Of a DNA stretch of 64,000 bases, positions 11,354 to 23,529 are shown piece by piece. The DNA is taken from contig JAQFVV010006341.1 in assembly GCA_028023455.1 (NCBI GenBank), positions 746,001 through 810,000 on the forward strand. The letters run 5' to 3'. The position numbers and the translations under genes are program-made. Position 1 is the first letter of the stretch; every line of letters starts with the position of its first letter. The DNA is from Epiperipatus broadwayi (lineage: Eukaryota > Onychophora > Udeonychophora > Euonychophora > Peripatidae). The notes under the pieces were generated by a model. That model ran no database searches. It was not told the DNA's origin and saw nothing but the letters and a program-made list of their open reading frames with translations.

Positions 11354-11860
11354 AGGTTAAGATATTGAAAAAAGATCAGGATAATGTGACAGTAATTTAA
11401 AGATATATGGAATGAAAGAATGATTTTTCTTTTCAGTTTTTATATATGAAAATAGGATAATGGCAGTAATAAAAGTCTTTAATATAATAAATGAGAAGAG
11501 AAAAAAAAATGAATCAACGTGAAGAGATGAATTGATAATAGAATAAAAAATAGATGAGTTCACTGATATATAACAGTTTCAGAGACATATTCAACTTGAT
11601 TCCTAGTGATTTATTGATAGAACTTCATTTAAAAGGAAATCCTTTTATATCACATCTAAATCAGAGAAGTTTGGAAAATTTTATTCTATAGATTGAAGAG
11701 AAATTATTGGCCAATATAAAACAAAAAAATAGTGATGATAATAAAAGCAGAACAATATATATATATAAATAAAACCTAAAAACAGAAAAAGTATTAAAAA
11801 AAATATAAAGCTGACTAGAGATAATGTATCAAAAAAAATTCAAAAAGTAAAAATGAATAC

Positions 11861-12130
11861 CTTTCACTGACCAGCCTATGAATGAGGCTAGCTGTGGGCG
11901 CACTTGGAGAAATCAAGGCCTGTTGAAGACATTCACACTTCTTAACATAACTTTCCTTCTCTTTTTCTAAATGGATAAAATCATTCTTGAGGCACCGAAT
12001 TTTTTCATTAAGTTGTTTTATTTCTAAATCTTGGTTTATAATTTTTTGTTTTTGTAAAGAACAATCTTTTTTAATTTGTTCCAATTCATTTTTGCATTTA
12101 CGTTTAGATTCTAGAGTATTTTCAAGTTCT
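11861..12130 (-). CDS. TRAIP: TRAIP coding exon 3: second coiled-coil segment
   Basis: The acceptor ATTTTAG lies just above 12130 and the donor GTATTC follows 11861. The first base completes AA/A (Lys) from exon 2, and the exon ends with AG of a split Ser codon. The 90 residues are Lys/Glu/Leu-rich coiled coil (about residues 201-290), ending in CLQQALISPSAPTASLIHRL. That aligns with the end of the coiled coil and DRLVLESP region of human TRAIP. Counting from the shared LKK at the end of exon 2 to LQ(Q/E)(A/T)L gives the same spacing as in the human protein, so no exon is missing between exons 2 and 3. Family role: coiled coil for self-association and partner binding. Confidence 0.9.
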
Positions 12131-12957
12131 CTAAAATAAAAAAATTGGGAATTAGTCTTTTCAAAATAATTAAAACATTCAAAAGAAATATTTTCTAAAA
12201 CATATAGAGGTAAGATACAAGCTAAGTTGTAAATCCATGATCTAAATAAAAATGCAAAACAAGTTTTGGTTTACAGAGCTTGATCAATATGTTCACCACT
12301 ATTTTCAAAATGCCAATTAACAAACTTATAATTAATGATGTTAGGAAACACTGCAAATGTTCAATACCTTAATTTTTTCTGCATATGTCCACTCAGCTGT
12401 TTGTCCACCAAAATTAATTTATTAAAGCCATCATTTGTGAATCGAGAAATGCTTCTTTATGACACTTCTGTTACAGGATAATTGAATGAGGTCATATGAT
12501 CATTAGAACTCCAGAAGTTGACTGATCCAAGTTTCAGTTCCAAAACGTTTGGCTGCCAAATCTAACACTCTACCATTGTATTAAATCATATACAGGAAAA
12601 AAAAAATTAGGTGCTTGAAAAATCATCTGTAGATTGAGTATTTAACAGTTTATTCACAGAGCTGAGAATCAATCCTAGAACCTTTAGTTCCAAATCTGCC
12701 TTTTTATCGTTACAATAAAGCTCTTGTCCTGTTCCAGAAAACAAGAGGCAAATAAATATTACAATGAAAAAGAATAGCAGTCACTATATTATTAATAGAT
12801 CCACTTAGAGTTACTGAGGAGTTCACATTTCCATGCATTTTGCAACAAAATCAGCATATATTCTGTGTTAGTGATGAGTGATTTGAATACGATATGTTAC
12901 AATTTGTAAAGATTTGTGTTTGATTTCTAAGAGCAGATAATCCGTAAATGTCACTCT
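12131..12957. other. TRAIP intron 2, 3' part: no gene, possible SINE remnants
   Basis: No coding signal. Around 12510-12590 the minus strand reads TGGTAGAGTGTTAGATT and then a TTTTGGAACTGAAAC-like stretch. This faintly resembles tRNA-type box A and box B promoter elements of a SINE. The match is too weak for a firm call. Confidence 0.3.
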
Positions 12958-14110
12958 ATGTATGTTTAACTATTATATAGTCTTTCAATCTGCAGAAATA
13001 CTTTCGGTTAATTCCTTAACCCTCCTCAACTGCCAATAAATTAAAAAAAAATGGAAGGAAACATCTTCAACTCAAATTCCACGACTCCCGAATTTTGACA
13101 TTATCAATTTGCCTATTAATTATGTTCATTTTACTTCTATTTATTAAAATTGCTTCCTAAATTTTTCTTTTATTATGGTTTTTCTCTTCATGAAGAATCT
13201 TAACACTTCCAATATCAAATATAAATTTATATTTACATGTCTGTTCTTGATCCAAGAAAACCAGTCATTAAATCACTATCATTTTTACTTTTCATGCTTT
13301 TGTAATATTTTTTCAATACTGCACCTCGATTTACCTATATATAAAAACATACATCCACAAAAAATTTGATAACAACACTACTTTTCTGCTTTACAGGTAT
13401 GGCATTTTTAGAATTATTCATGAACTTATTAACGTTATTTGTAACACAAAATGAAACATTAAGCACATCGTTATATATATCATTAAAAAATTTCACTTGA
13501 GCATTTGAAATATATGGAATAAATATCCACTTTTTATTATCAATCTTCAATTCCTTTAAATCATTATAATTCTTTTTCAATTGACATAAAGTATTGTTTA
13601 ATCTGTTCAATCTTGTTCAAATATTACAAAACAAAAAATATTTTAAAACTTCCATCTTATGCATAATTGGTACTTTTGATTTACAAATTATATATTCACT
13701 TTTTTGCAAGTGTTTGATGATTAATTTATAACTTAACATACTATTATCTCTTGTAATAATGAAATCCAAATACTTAATACTTTTGTCCTGTTCCTTTTCA
13801 ATAGTCTATTTCAAACCATTGAATTATTTAACTCCTCTATAAGCAAATTTATAGTATTAGTACTTCTACACACAAAAATATCATCCACAAACTTTTTGTA
13901 AATTTTAATATCTTGAAAAGTACACATATTTAAAATATTCTCGTATGTAGACAAAACAAAATTGCAAACTTATGCAACAATAGGTAGACCCATAAGCCAA
14001 CCTTTAGACATTTTATAATATCCATTCTCAAAAGAAGCAACAATGTTATCAAAAATTTTGTTACTGATTTTTTTAGCCAATACAATTTGCTTGATGGTGC
14101 TGTGTCTATG
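12958..14110 (-). mobile_element. Penelope-like element family C, minus copy
   Basis: The minus strand encodes pieces of a Penelope-type protein: a 91-codon frame (13610-13335) with ELKIDNKKWIFIPYISNAQ, then a decayed GIY-YIG endonuclease and a DNVKILHEEKNHNKRKI-like segment read as SVKILHEEKNHNKRKI near 13200-13150. Stops and frameshifts abound. Near its 3' end (13029-12995) is TTGAGGA, a six-pair hairpin (GGTTAA/TTAACC) and GAAA, a near match to a hammerhead core. A plus-strand copy of the same element lies at 15470-16390. Confidence 0.65.
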
Positions 14111-15469
14111 TGAAAATAATCAAAGTTCCCGAGCCATGAGCAATTTTTTCTACTATGTCTTTTAATTTTTTTTTCATTTTAATTTTTCTACAATATACAA
14201 GCCGCTTGATGGCGTTGTTTCTATGCAAAAACAATCAAATGTAACGGTACCGGATCACGAGCAATTTTTTTCTACTATGTCTTTACATTTTTTTCCTTAC
14301 ACAAACACATCTTTAACGCTGATATAGTAAAACTTTTATTTTTAAAACAAAAACTTTTGACTTTTTCAACTTTTGTTTTCTTTTTTTTTTTATTGATTTG
14401 TCATAGAATCACAACCTTTTGTTTTGGAAATTTTTTTTTTTTACTTTCTATTAACAAAAACAATACATAGACACATCTTTACCACTGATACAGTAAAACT
14501 TTTATTTTTAAAACCAATTTTTATTACATTTTATTTGTATTACCTTTTTTTTAAAATAAAATCTTGTTCTACCTTTTTTTAAAATAAAAACAAACCAAAA
14601 ATAACTTTTGTCTGTGCTGACAAACTTTTTCTCAATCCCCCCCCCCCCATAAAATAAGATTAAAATTTTTGACTTTTTCAACCTTCATTTTTTTTTTTAT
14701 TGATTTATGTCATAGAATCACAACCTTTTGTTTTCGAAATGTGTGCGAATCGAATACCTTCACTTGCAGGAGCATGACTGATATCGGAATTGAGAGGTTG
14801 TTTTGTAAATGTAGAGATTTCAAAACTTGTGGCCACTTGAAATCCAGCAACCCCCAGAAACAATACGGTAGCCAACTGTGAATTTGCTAAAATGTCGCGA
14901 AGCACAAAACAGGCTGTAATATTTCTGTGCAACACCCTCAAGCAACCTGCAAGGGCTAATACAACAGAACTGTTGTATTAGTCATTAATCCAGGTGCATA
15001 AATGCTATGTACCCCGCTTCTCTTGTCGACAATGGCTACAACTTGAAAATCTGTTTGCCGCAGAATTCTACTTTATTTGTCTCATATATTTTCTCACAAA
15101 AAAGTGAGTTTTCACGTGAGCTCGGCCGAATCACATTCAGTTCTACCGTTTGACAATGTTTTGAACATTCCAAGTTGTGTAGGGAAGGGTGGGGACAGTG
15201 TGACAATTCTTAGTAAATCAGACTGCGTGATTTAAGTAAAAATGAAATTACTCTGTTATGGAGATTTCAAAAGTTATGGCCACTTGAAATCCAACAACCC
15301 TCAGACGATATGGTAGCCAACTGTGAAATGTGCAAATTTGCATAGTGTTGCAAAGTACAAAACAGGCCATAATATTTGTGTGCAATGCCATCAGGCGGCC
15401 TGCAATGGCTAATACAACAGAACTGTTGTATTAGCTGTAAGTCTGGCCATGTAAACGGTCTATTAATGT
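14111..15469. repeat. Spacer between Penelope C copies, built of direct repeats
   Basis: A 65-bp block at about 14280-14345 recurs at 14455-14515 (CACATCTTTA, CAGTAAAACTTTTATTTTTAA). A block of about 180 bp at 14817-14995 recurs at 15259-15440 (GCCACTTGAAATCCA, GGTAGCCAACTGTGAA). Each large block ends with the same perfect 26-bp palindrome (14956-14981 and 15409-15434). A poly-C run sits near 14637-14649. Two short open frames (14669-14881 plus, 14941-14705 minus) overlap the repeat and show no protein features. These blocks may be the terminal repeats of the Penelope C element. Confidence 0.6.
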
Positions 15470-16390
15470 GTTTTTGGCTAGCAACAACACCATGAAGCGG
15501 CTTGTATTGGCTAAAAAATGAGTACCAAAATTTTTAAAGAATCAATAACAAAAATGGAATATAAATTACACATCAAAAGTACCAATTATGTATAAGATGG
15601 CATGGTTTTAGATCTTTTTTCTTTCGTAATGAAAAATTATGTTGCTACCAGTGTGATAAATTAAAAAATATTGAGGTATTTGCCAAGAGATTGCTTGCAG
15701 TTGATTATAAGATTGAACAGATTAGCAATACTTTGTCAATTTAAAAAGTTATAATGATTTAAGAGTTGAAGATTGATAATAAAAAATGGATATCTATTCC
15801 ATATATTTCAAATGCTCAACTGAAATTTTTTAAAGCTATATATATATAAGGATGTGTTTAATGTTTTATTTTGTGTTACAAATAACAGGAATAAGTTAGT
15901 GAATAATTCTAAAAATGTCACACCTATCAAGAAGAAAGGTAATGATCTTATCTTTATCAAATTTTTTGTGGATGTATGTTATCATATATAAGTGAATTGA
16001 GGTGCAGCATTGAAAAAAGATCAAAGGAGCATGGAAGTGTGAAAAGTTAAAACAATAATGATTTAATGACTGCTTCAGTTTTTGCGGATCATGAAAGAAC
16101 CTGTAAATATAAATTTAGTTTGGTATTAAAAGTGATAAGATTCTTCCTGAAGAGAAAAATCGTAATAAAAGAACAATTAAGGAGACAGTTTTAATAAGTA
16201 GAAATAAAATAAATATAATTAATAGACAAGCTACTAAAGTTAAAATTCAGAAGTTATGGTATTTGAGTTGATGACGTTTGCTTCAGTTATTTTTTTTTGT
16301 TGTTGACTTTAATGGCAGTGAGAAGGCTTAAGGGATTAACCGAAAGTACATCTGTGGATTGAAAGACTGTATATAATAGTTAATTACCAT
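15470..16390 (+). mobile_element. Penelope-like element family C, plus copy
   Basis: The plus strand repeats the protein and tail of the 12958-14110 copy in opposite orientation: ELKIDNKKWISIPYISNAQ at about 15763-15820, FFVDVCYHI near 15963, then the common tail with ACCGAAAGTACATCTG at about 16340. The reading frame is broken many times. Together with the minus copy it forms an inverted pair with 3' ends outward. Confidence 0.65.
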
Positions 16391-18520
16391 AATATTTATT
16401 ATTTATATATATATATTGAGGCGGTTATGTATCTCATGACATAAAACAACATAATAGTGTGTGTGCATGTATATACATAACGTTAAAAGGAAAAGTAGAA
16501 ATAAACACAGACAAAAATTTTTTTATATTTTCTGTATTACCCTAGAATAATAAGTTAAGAATTAAATAATTTTGAATTAAATTTTTTTATTATAAATTAA
16601 ATATTTAAAAAGGTCTAATTAATATTTTATTAATTCCGATTTTGAAATTAAAACAAGTATGTTACAATAGATATACTGATAATTATAAAGTTCCACTATG
16701 ACTGATTTTTACTAAAGCTTATATAACATATTTTGATAAAGGCCCTACAGGGTTGTTTCTGAAAGGATTAAAGTAAATTGAAGAGTCATTAACTTTTTTC
16801 AATCAAGATAAAGAAAACATTTTTAATTACTGTGACTTTTTCCCCCGCCCTGACCATAAAAAGGTTGGCAAAAACAAAGAAGTTTTTACAGATTGTGACA
16901 GTGCAAGTCCAGCTGCTGCTATAAGTTTATGGTAGTTTGGATTCACAGGGAAGCAAGACTCAGCTTTTATGTGGTTCATACTCATATATATGTGGGTATT
17001 AGACAGCAGACTAAATGGAGATAATTGAATGACAACAGTTACCATATTATACCTTTCCCAAAGATGACAATAAGCCAGTCTACAGTTTAGAAGGAACCAG
17101 CTTACAGAGTCAATCATCTTGCTGAAGAATTATATATATATATTGTTTTATCTATATGCAAAGGCACAGATAAAGGTACTGCAACATATATATATATATA
17201 TAAAGTACAGCTGATGAATAGTGTTATATATATTGAGAATATTATTTTAAATAATTTATTGAAAATGGCAGTTGAAATCTCTATTTTAAAAATAAAACAA
17301 ATAAATAATTTTTGCTTGAATTATAAGTCTAAAAACAAAGGATTGATTCATAGAGTTTTATTTTGAAGAAAAAAGTAAACTCCAAAAATCTTTCTAGATT
17401 GGAAAACAAAAAAATTTGCTGAAGTTATCTGATAAAAAGAAAACTTTTATGAAGGATTATCAAAGGTTTGATATTACTTTTTTTAAAAAAAAAAAAAAAC
17501 TTTTTACCATTAGAAATAATGAATTAATAACTTTGAATCATACTATTTATATAGATTTTTATATACACACATACATGTGCATTGATGTATTATTAAAAAT
17601 GAAGTGAATTTTTTATACAAGTCTATGACAATTCGAATATGTTAATTTAAATTATTATACAGCATATCTGAGTACTTATATATGTGTGAATTTTATGTAT
17701 ATTTTCAACATGGAATTGTGAAAAATATACTTTTAATAAGTTTATTATTTTAACAAATTGTAAATTACAATATAAGAGTGGATTCTTTTTGTATTTAAAA
17801 TCAGAAGGCATAATTTGTATGTATAGCTATATTTTACAGACATTAATTTAATTTTAATTGTTATTAATAAATTGATATTTCATTGTTAAAGTTATTCCAG
17901 TGAATTTACTCAATCATAGAATAGATTTAAAATATAGGTTTGTATTATATCTCTTGTTCACAATAAGTTATAGAGCTTTTGTTCACAGAGTTGGATTCGT
18001 GCAGTCTGTTATACTATAGGGGCATCTTTATTGTTGCAGACATTCACAATGATGCTGGATAGTGCAAAGGGAATATCTTTTAAAATCCATGCATTACATT
18101 TCATTTTAATTATTTATTTAGAAATTAAGTTTATAGTTGGCCAATACATTAATGATTCTAAGTGGCCAGAGCATAGCACTTACATTTGTGTATCCAAATT
18201 AATGTTTAAATAATCTGCCCCAAGGCTGGCAAGGGCTAAATAATTAGCCTAGTCTATAGTAGACACATTTCAAATCCAATCACAAGACTGACTGTTAATT
18301 TATTTATTATATTGTTGATCATTCATGATGATGAATGATTATTCCTTTTGTGTAATGTCGGTGAACTTATAGTTATTTAATTATTTCTGTGTTGGATCTC
18401 TCATGCTCCTCATATTCATTATCATTCCTTTTACATTTTGGTGACTTGGGGTTAATGATGATGTTTCCATCATTCCAGATTAATCCCAAAGAGTCCATAC
18501 CATTATAATATATATATATA
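16391..18520. other. TRAIP intron 2, no gene recognised
   Basis: AT-rich with several (TA)n tracts (16400, 17140, 17188, 18509). A less AT-rich block at 16830-17120 contains a 96-codon minus-strand frame, with no recognisable domain, signal or splice context. It is more likely a repeat fragment than a gene. Confidence 0.45.
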
Positions 18521-18529
18521 TGTGAGTTC

Positions 18530-19890
18530 TCCTCTCTTGACTAATGAATCAAAGTCTGATAATAATCACTTTAGCATTCTTCATTTATTGACTGCTCAGC
18601 CAATGCAAAATGACCATTTGCATTGGATGTATTTAGAGATTAGCAGAACTAGTAAGTTTGCAAAACAAAACAGTTTCATTTATACATGGCCTATTTCTAA
18701 CTTTCATAGAGAATTCATTTCTTCTTCATTTTCAAGCCCATACAAGTGAAGAATATTAAGTCAAATATTTGTAATATAATAAAAAAGTTTTTTCCCAACA
18801 TTATAAATAAATTCAGCAGTGCTCAGCCAATGTAAAATGATAATTTATATTACCTATCTCAGATATATATGTAGATTAACAGGTTTAGTCAGTTTGCAAC
18901 AAGAAAGAAACTCATTACAATCCAGAAGAAAATGGTCTAGTTCTGACTTTCAGAGGGTGGTCCACTTCTTATTCATTTTCAAGCCCATGCAAACACATTA
19001 TATGTAATTTCAGATCTTGATTAATAAACTAAATGTTTCAATATCTTTTATTTACTAGACTGCAGAAACAATAACAGCATCTGATCCAGATTAGAAATTA
19101 CATATAATGTACGAAAAAATGCAATATTTATTATATAACAAATATTTGACTTAAAATTTTTCACTTGCATGGGCTTGAAAACGAGTAAAAAATGATCTCG
19201 TCAAAGTTAGAATTAGACTGCATATAAATGAGGCTGTGTTAACATCTGGATTGTAATGCTTATAATCTTTATTTGCAAATATGCTACATCTGTTAGTCCC
19301 TATATAGAAAATGATCATTTTATAGTAGCTGAGTGATTATTAACAGCATTAGATTCATTAGTTGAAATCAGAAATTACAGATGTTGAAAAACTTTTTCAC
19401 TTACAAAGGCTTGAAAATTAATATAAAATAGATTCTTCCATGAGAGTTATAACTAGGCTGTTTATAAATGAGAATTTGTTTACATCTGGATTGGGATGTA
19501 TTTCACCATTGTTTGCAAACTTATTAGATTTGTTAATCTTTACATACAGCTGGGATAGCTAATACAAATTTCTCAGCTTGCATTGGTTGAGAAATTAATA
19601 AATAAAGAGGCCTAAAACTGCTAAGATTCAAGACTCGAAATCACATATAATATTGCAAAAAACTTTATTATATTACAAATATTTGACTTACATGAGCTTG
19701 AAAAATTCTATCATAAAAGTTAGAAATAAACTATACGTAAACAGGATTGTGTTTGCACACGCATTATGATAGATATTGCTACTGACAGCAAGCTTTATTA
19801 AATTTGTAATACGAATGGTCATTTTGTATTTGCAGAGCAATCTGAAATGTTTATGAACTGCTTTGATTCATTAGTCAAAACTGAAAATTA
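18530..19890. repeat. Satellite-like array of ~250-290 bp units with an internal inversion
   Basis: Recurring landmarks (TTGATTCATTAGT, TTACATATAATGT, ACTTGCATGGGCTTGAAAA, GCTCAGCCAATGCAAAATG) define units of about 250-290 bp. From about 19080 to 19880 there are three forward units. From 18530 to 19015 there are two units in the opposite orientation. Units differ by point changes and small deletions. No protein is encoded. This could be a short satellite tract or a foldback element with subrepeated arms. Confidence 0.65.
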
Positions 19891-20150
19891 CATATAATGT
19901 TGACTTTTAAAGTCTATTACAGGGTGAAGGCCTACTCAACAAACCTGCATAAAAGAGAAATGGAGGAGAAATCATTATTCATGAATTTTGATAATTATTG
20001 GATGTTGAAAGTTTGATAACAAAATACTCATTATCTAACTAATTTTGAATGGTTAGCTGGATTAAATATGGGCTATCTACCTGCAAAAAAATGTTTGTCG
20101 AACTGAACAATTTTTAAAATTAAGCCATGTAGTTTTTCAAATACATATAC
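19891..20150. other. Intron sequence ending in a hAT target site
   Basis: No gene. Bases 20143-20150 (ACATATAC) are the left copy of the target-site duplication of the adjacent hAT element. Confidence 0.5.
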
Positions 20151-20644
20151 TAGGGCTGGGCAAATAGTAGCCAGAGGGCCACATGCGGCCCGTTAAGAGT
20201 TTTTATGTGGCCCGCGAAGACAATCAGAAAAATCTGCCTTGAACTGAGATTTCCTTCCCATGCATGACTAAAGATTCGTCTTTTATTTTCCACTAGGATG
20301 GCCACATCAATATACATGTGCAGTGTAGATATGATGTGTAGTGCTTTTCCACTTGATCTGGTTAATTTCAATTTTGTCTTTGCATTAGCAAATATATACA
20401 TTTCCAACTTTAGTGAAACCATGAATCCTACGAAAAAATGTAAAATCGATGATGAATGTCATATGTTTAATGAAGAATGGATAAACAAATATTTCTTTGG
20501 TAATATAGGGAATAAAGCAGGGTGTTTATTGTGTCATGAAAAAAAGATACGGCCCTCTGCTAACCTTTGTATCCACAAAATGGTCCCCAATGTGGCCCTC
20601 CACCAACCTCTGTGGCCCCCGAGCCAAAACAATTGCCCACTCTG
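20151..20644 (+). mobile_element. Internally deleted hAT element with exact 8-bp target duplication
   Basis: Ends are TAGGGCTGGGCAAAT and ATTGCCCACTCTG (inverted CAGAGTGGGCAAT), typical hAT termini. The flanks 20143-20150 and 20645-20652 are both ACATATAC, the 8-bp duplication expected of hAT. Inside, the plus strand from about 20421 keeps the first part of a transposase: KKCKIDDECHMFNEEWINKY followed by YFFGN and CLLCHEKK. The last piece is the first CxxC pair of a BED-type zinc finger of the GTF2IRD2/ZBED-like hAT group. The rest of the transposase is deleted. It is GC-richer than its surroundings and probably a fairly recent arrival. Confidence 0.85.
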
Positions 20645-20652
20645 ACATATAC

Positions 20653-21840
20653 CATTGCTTTGTACTTATTACTGTACATTTAAGGATCATATTTTTAGCA
20701 AGTACTTTTTCACTGCCCTCACCTTCCAAAAAATTACTTCCATTAAGGCAAAAAATATATTTCTTTTACTTTTAGATAGATTTTAATAATCTTCAAATAT
20801 AATCATAATACTTTTTCTAGAATCATGTGACAATCTCCATCTTTTTAACCATTCAACTCTATGCAGTCAAGTACTATTATTTTATATTCTTTGAAATTTC
20901 AATGAAAGGTATTTGACAGAAAATGTTGGAAAAACTATGCTAATGACTACTAGGATGCATTCTGACCAAGAAGTTATTTCATGTATACTAATGTTTATAA
21001 CCAAATGTCTGAAATATAAGTTAGTTGTAGTGTCTAAAAAAAAAAAAATGTCAGGAAAACGCAGAGTAGAGAATATCAGATATATTCAGACTTTCATATA
21101 TTCTTGGCGATTGTTTGGTTTTTTAATCAAGAAAACATTCGCAGTCTGTGGTATTCTCAAAAGTCTTTAGCAATATCAGGGTTCAAAAGCACCAATACTT
21201 TTCCTATCCTTAATTTTATCCAGCTTTACCATATCTCTAACAATTTTGATTTGTCTTGAAAGATATATCGTTACATCTAAAATTTATTTCTAGACTTTTT
21301 GTAGCAATTTTAGCTATTGTTATTCTGCAATGAACCTGCTGACATCACACACACACACATTCTATACATAATCTGCATTTATTATTTATTATGAAAATCT
21401 GACATAAACAGATTAAAAAACAAATACTTTAATTGTGAAATTACAAACTCAAAAATTAAGAACCCCTTGTAAAAGTGAACGAACTCAATTATAATCAGTT
21501 TTTACATTTCTAAATTTTTTCATCTTAGCATCCTAAAAGATTGATTAAATAAACATTATATCATCATAAACTATTAACCAATCATTTTGAAGTGAGCCTT
21601 TAACTGAAATCTGGGTACATGTGACCTAATGTAAAATAATTTATTTTTGGCCTAAGTCATAAATTCTTTATGCACAAATCCTTGGTAGCTGTACAATGAA
21701 AAACTGGTTTCTTCTAGAATTACTCCTTCCTTAATAAATTAAATAGGAAATTTTTGGCATTATAATGTTTTGTTACTTTTTGTGATATTTCAAACAGATT
21801 TTTTTCTTTTTTAAACAAATCAAATTATAAATCATATAGT
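20653..21840. other. TRAIP intron 2, nothing recognised
   Basis: AT-rich sequence without coding signals. A (CA)n tract lies near 21346-21358. An 85-codon plus-strand frame at 20913-21170 has no domain features. Confidence 0.45.
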
Positions 21841-23300
21841 TTTTTTTTTTTTTACTGCTATTTTCCAATATAGTTTTTGACAATTTGAAATATTTACTCC
21901 CCAGTCTCTTTAACTACTAATATGCTGTTTCAAATTTCCTTTCCAAAACATAAACTATTTCTCCCTCACATGTTCCATTTTATACAATTTACATCTTTCA
22001 TCTTCTCCATCTCTCCACTTACTTATCTTGTTTTTAAAAATTCTGTTCTTGTCTTAAACAAACTACATTTTCAACCGTGATATATTTTTTGTTTCCCTAT
22101 AATCACATTGTATATTTATCTTTCATATTTTCTTTTCTTCATTGACTATCCATCCTATTTATTCTCCTATTCCAATTCTCATAATATTCAGGTAATTTCT
22201 TAGCCTTTTCATTTCTTTTCTAAACAAAAAAAAAAAAAATCATTATTAAAGAACTTAAAAGTTATTATTCTTTAACTCCATAATAATTCCTATTTTCTTT
22301 AATAATTATTAAATCTATCAACAACAAAAAATGTTTATATTTTATCTCTATCATATAGAACCTCTATCAACTCATTTCTCTCTGAATAGCATCCACTGCT
22401 ATTCGTACATTTATTCAATGTACATACCTACCAATTTTTTTTTAATTGTTTTCATCAGGTCTGTTATTTCTTTTTTTCAATCAGATTACTTTATTACATA
22501 TGTTAAGTCAATTCCTTCCATAAAATTTGATATATTTCATACCTATTACCAGCAAATAACGTACATCTTTTATTTTTTAATTGCTCTTTTCTTTAAAAAA
22601 TTGGTTCTCAATTATTATTCAAGTACTCTCTTTTCTCACTTATTTCCACATCTAAATGAGTGTATCTGTTTAGTTTCTGGATTCAAATCTCCCAATACCC
22701 ATTTAAATCACATTTCATAATTTACTAATAACATTTTTGATTTACTCTTACTAAATACTATTCTCATCAGTATATCTATCTAATAAATATGAATATGTTT
22801 TTCATTCTCAACTTAAAAAAGAAAAATATAAACAATATGCTTTCCTGTTTCTCCTGAAGCTCTATATTCCATCTCTACCAACTGTAATTTATTCTTTAAT
22901 CTTGTAAATAAATCATAAATATATCTGAAGATAAAGAAATCCTTATCTCAGACCTTTCACTTTCACAATTTATGCTCATATTATACTTATTTTTTATATA
23001 TCTAAAAAAGGCCGAATTCATTCATTTTATTTCCAGATTCTTCCTTATTCAATTTATCAAACATGAGTTTTCTATATCTACAAAAATTATCAAGAAGCTT
23101 CTATTCAATTTATAAGATATTTTAAATACACTGAAGAAAACAATTATGTTAACCTCAAATTTATCATTTGTGAAATCATTCTGTATTTTTCCATTCAGTA
23201 TTCAAACCTATCGTTAATAAAATAAGCAAATGTCTTATACATGCCATTTAACATTGCAAATGGTTTGGATGATAGAGTTGCCTTTTTTAGAATGTTCGAC
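21841..23300 (-). pseudogene. Probable decayed LINE
   Basis: The plus strand is pyrimidine-rich with frequent TCTTCTCCATCTC-type stretches, as in the antisense of the LINEs at 10140 and 32400. Minus-strand translation gives only broken Lys/Glu/Trp-rich pieces. No RT catalytic motif could be read. The 129-codon plus-strand frame at 22331-22720 is the antisense of this DNA. Confidence is low. Confidence 0.35.
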
Positions 23301-23529
23301 AAATTAGAAAGATAAACAAATAATACTTTTATTATCAGAGGGATTTTTATTATTTTAATAAAATTTTAGATTAAGGTTTTTAATTAACATTAATTTGTTA
23401 AAGAAGTAATAGATAAGTGATTACTATTAGTCAAACATTTGGAAGAAAATGGACTAAAATAACCTGCTTCTTAATTTTTTTCCCACCCACAAAATATTTT
23501 TGCTCAAGATATTTTTAGACAACTTTATT

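Noticed and set aside
14669-14941. Two overlapping open frames on opposite strands
   Set aside because: They lie in a repeated block between Penelope copies, with homopolymer runs and no protein features.
16827-17117. 96-codon minus-strand open frame
   Set aside because: No recognisable domain, no splice signals supporting an exon, and flanked by (TA)n. Probably a repeat fragment.
20298-20645. 115-codon frame starting at 20298 as a gene
   Set aside because: The frame starts upstream of the transposase homology and ends at the hAT terminus. It is a deleted transposon relic.
22331-22720. 129-codon plus-strand open frame
   Set aside because: Phe/Tyr/Ile/Leu-rich translation of pyrimidine-rich DNA that is probably the antisense of a decayed LINE. 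No domain or splice context.
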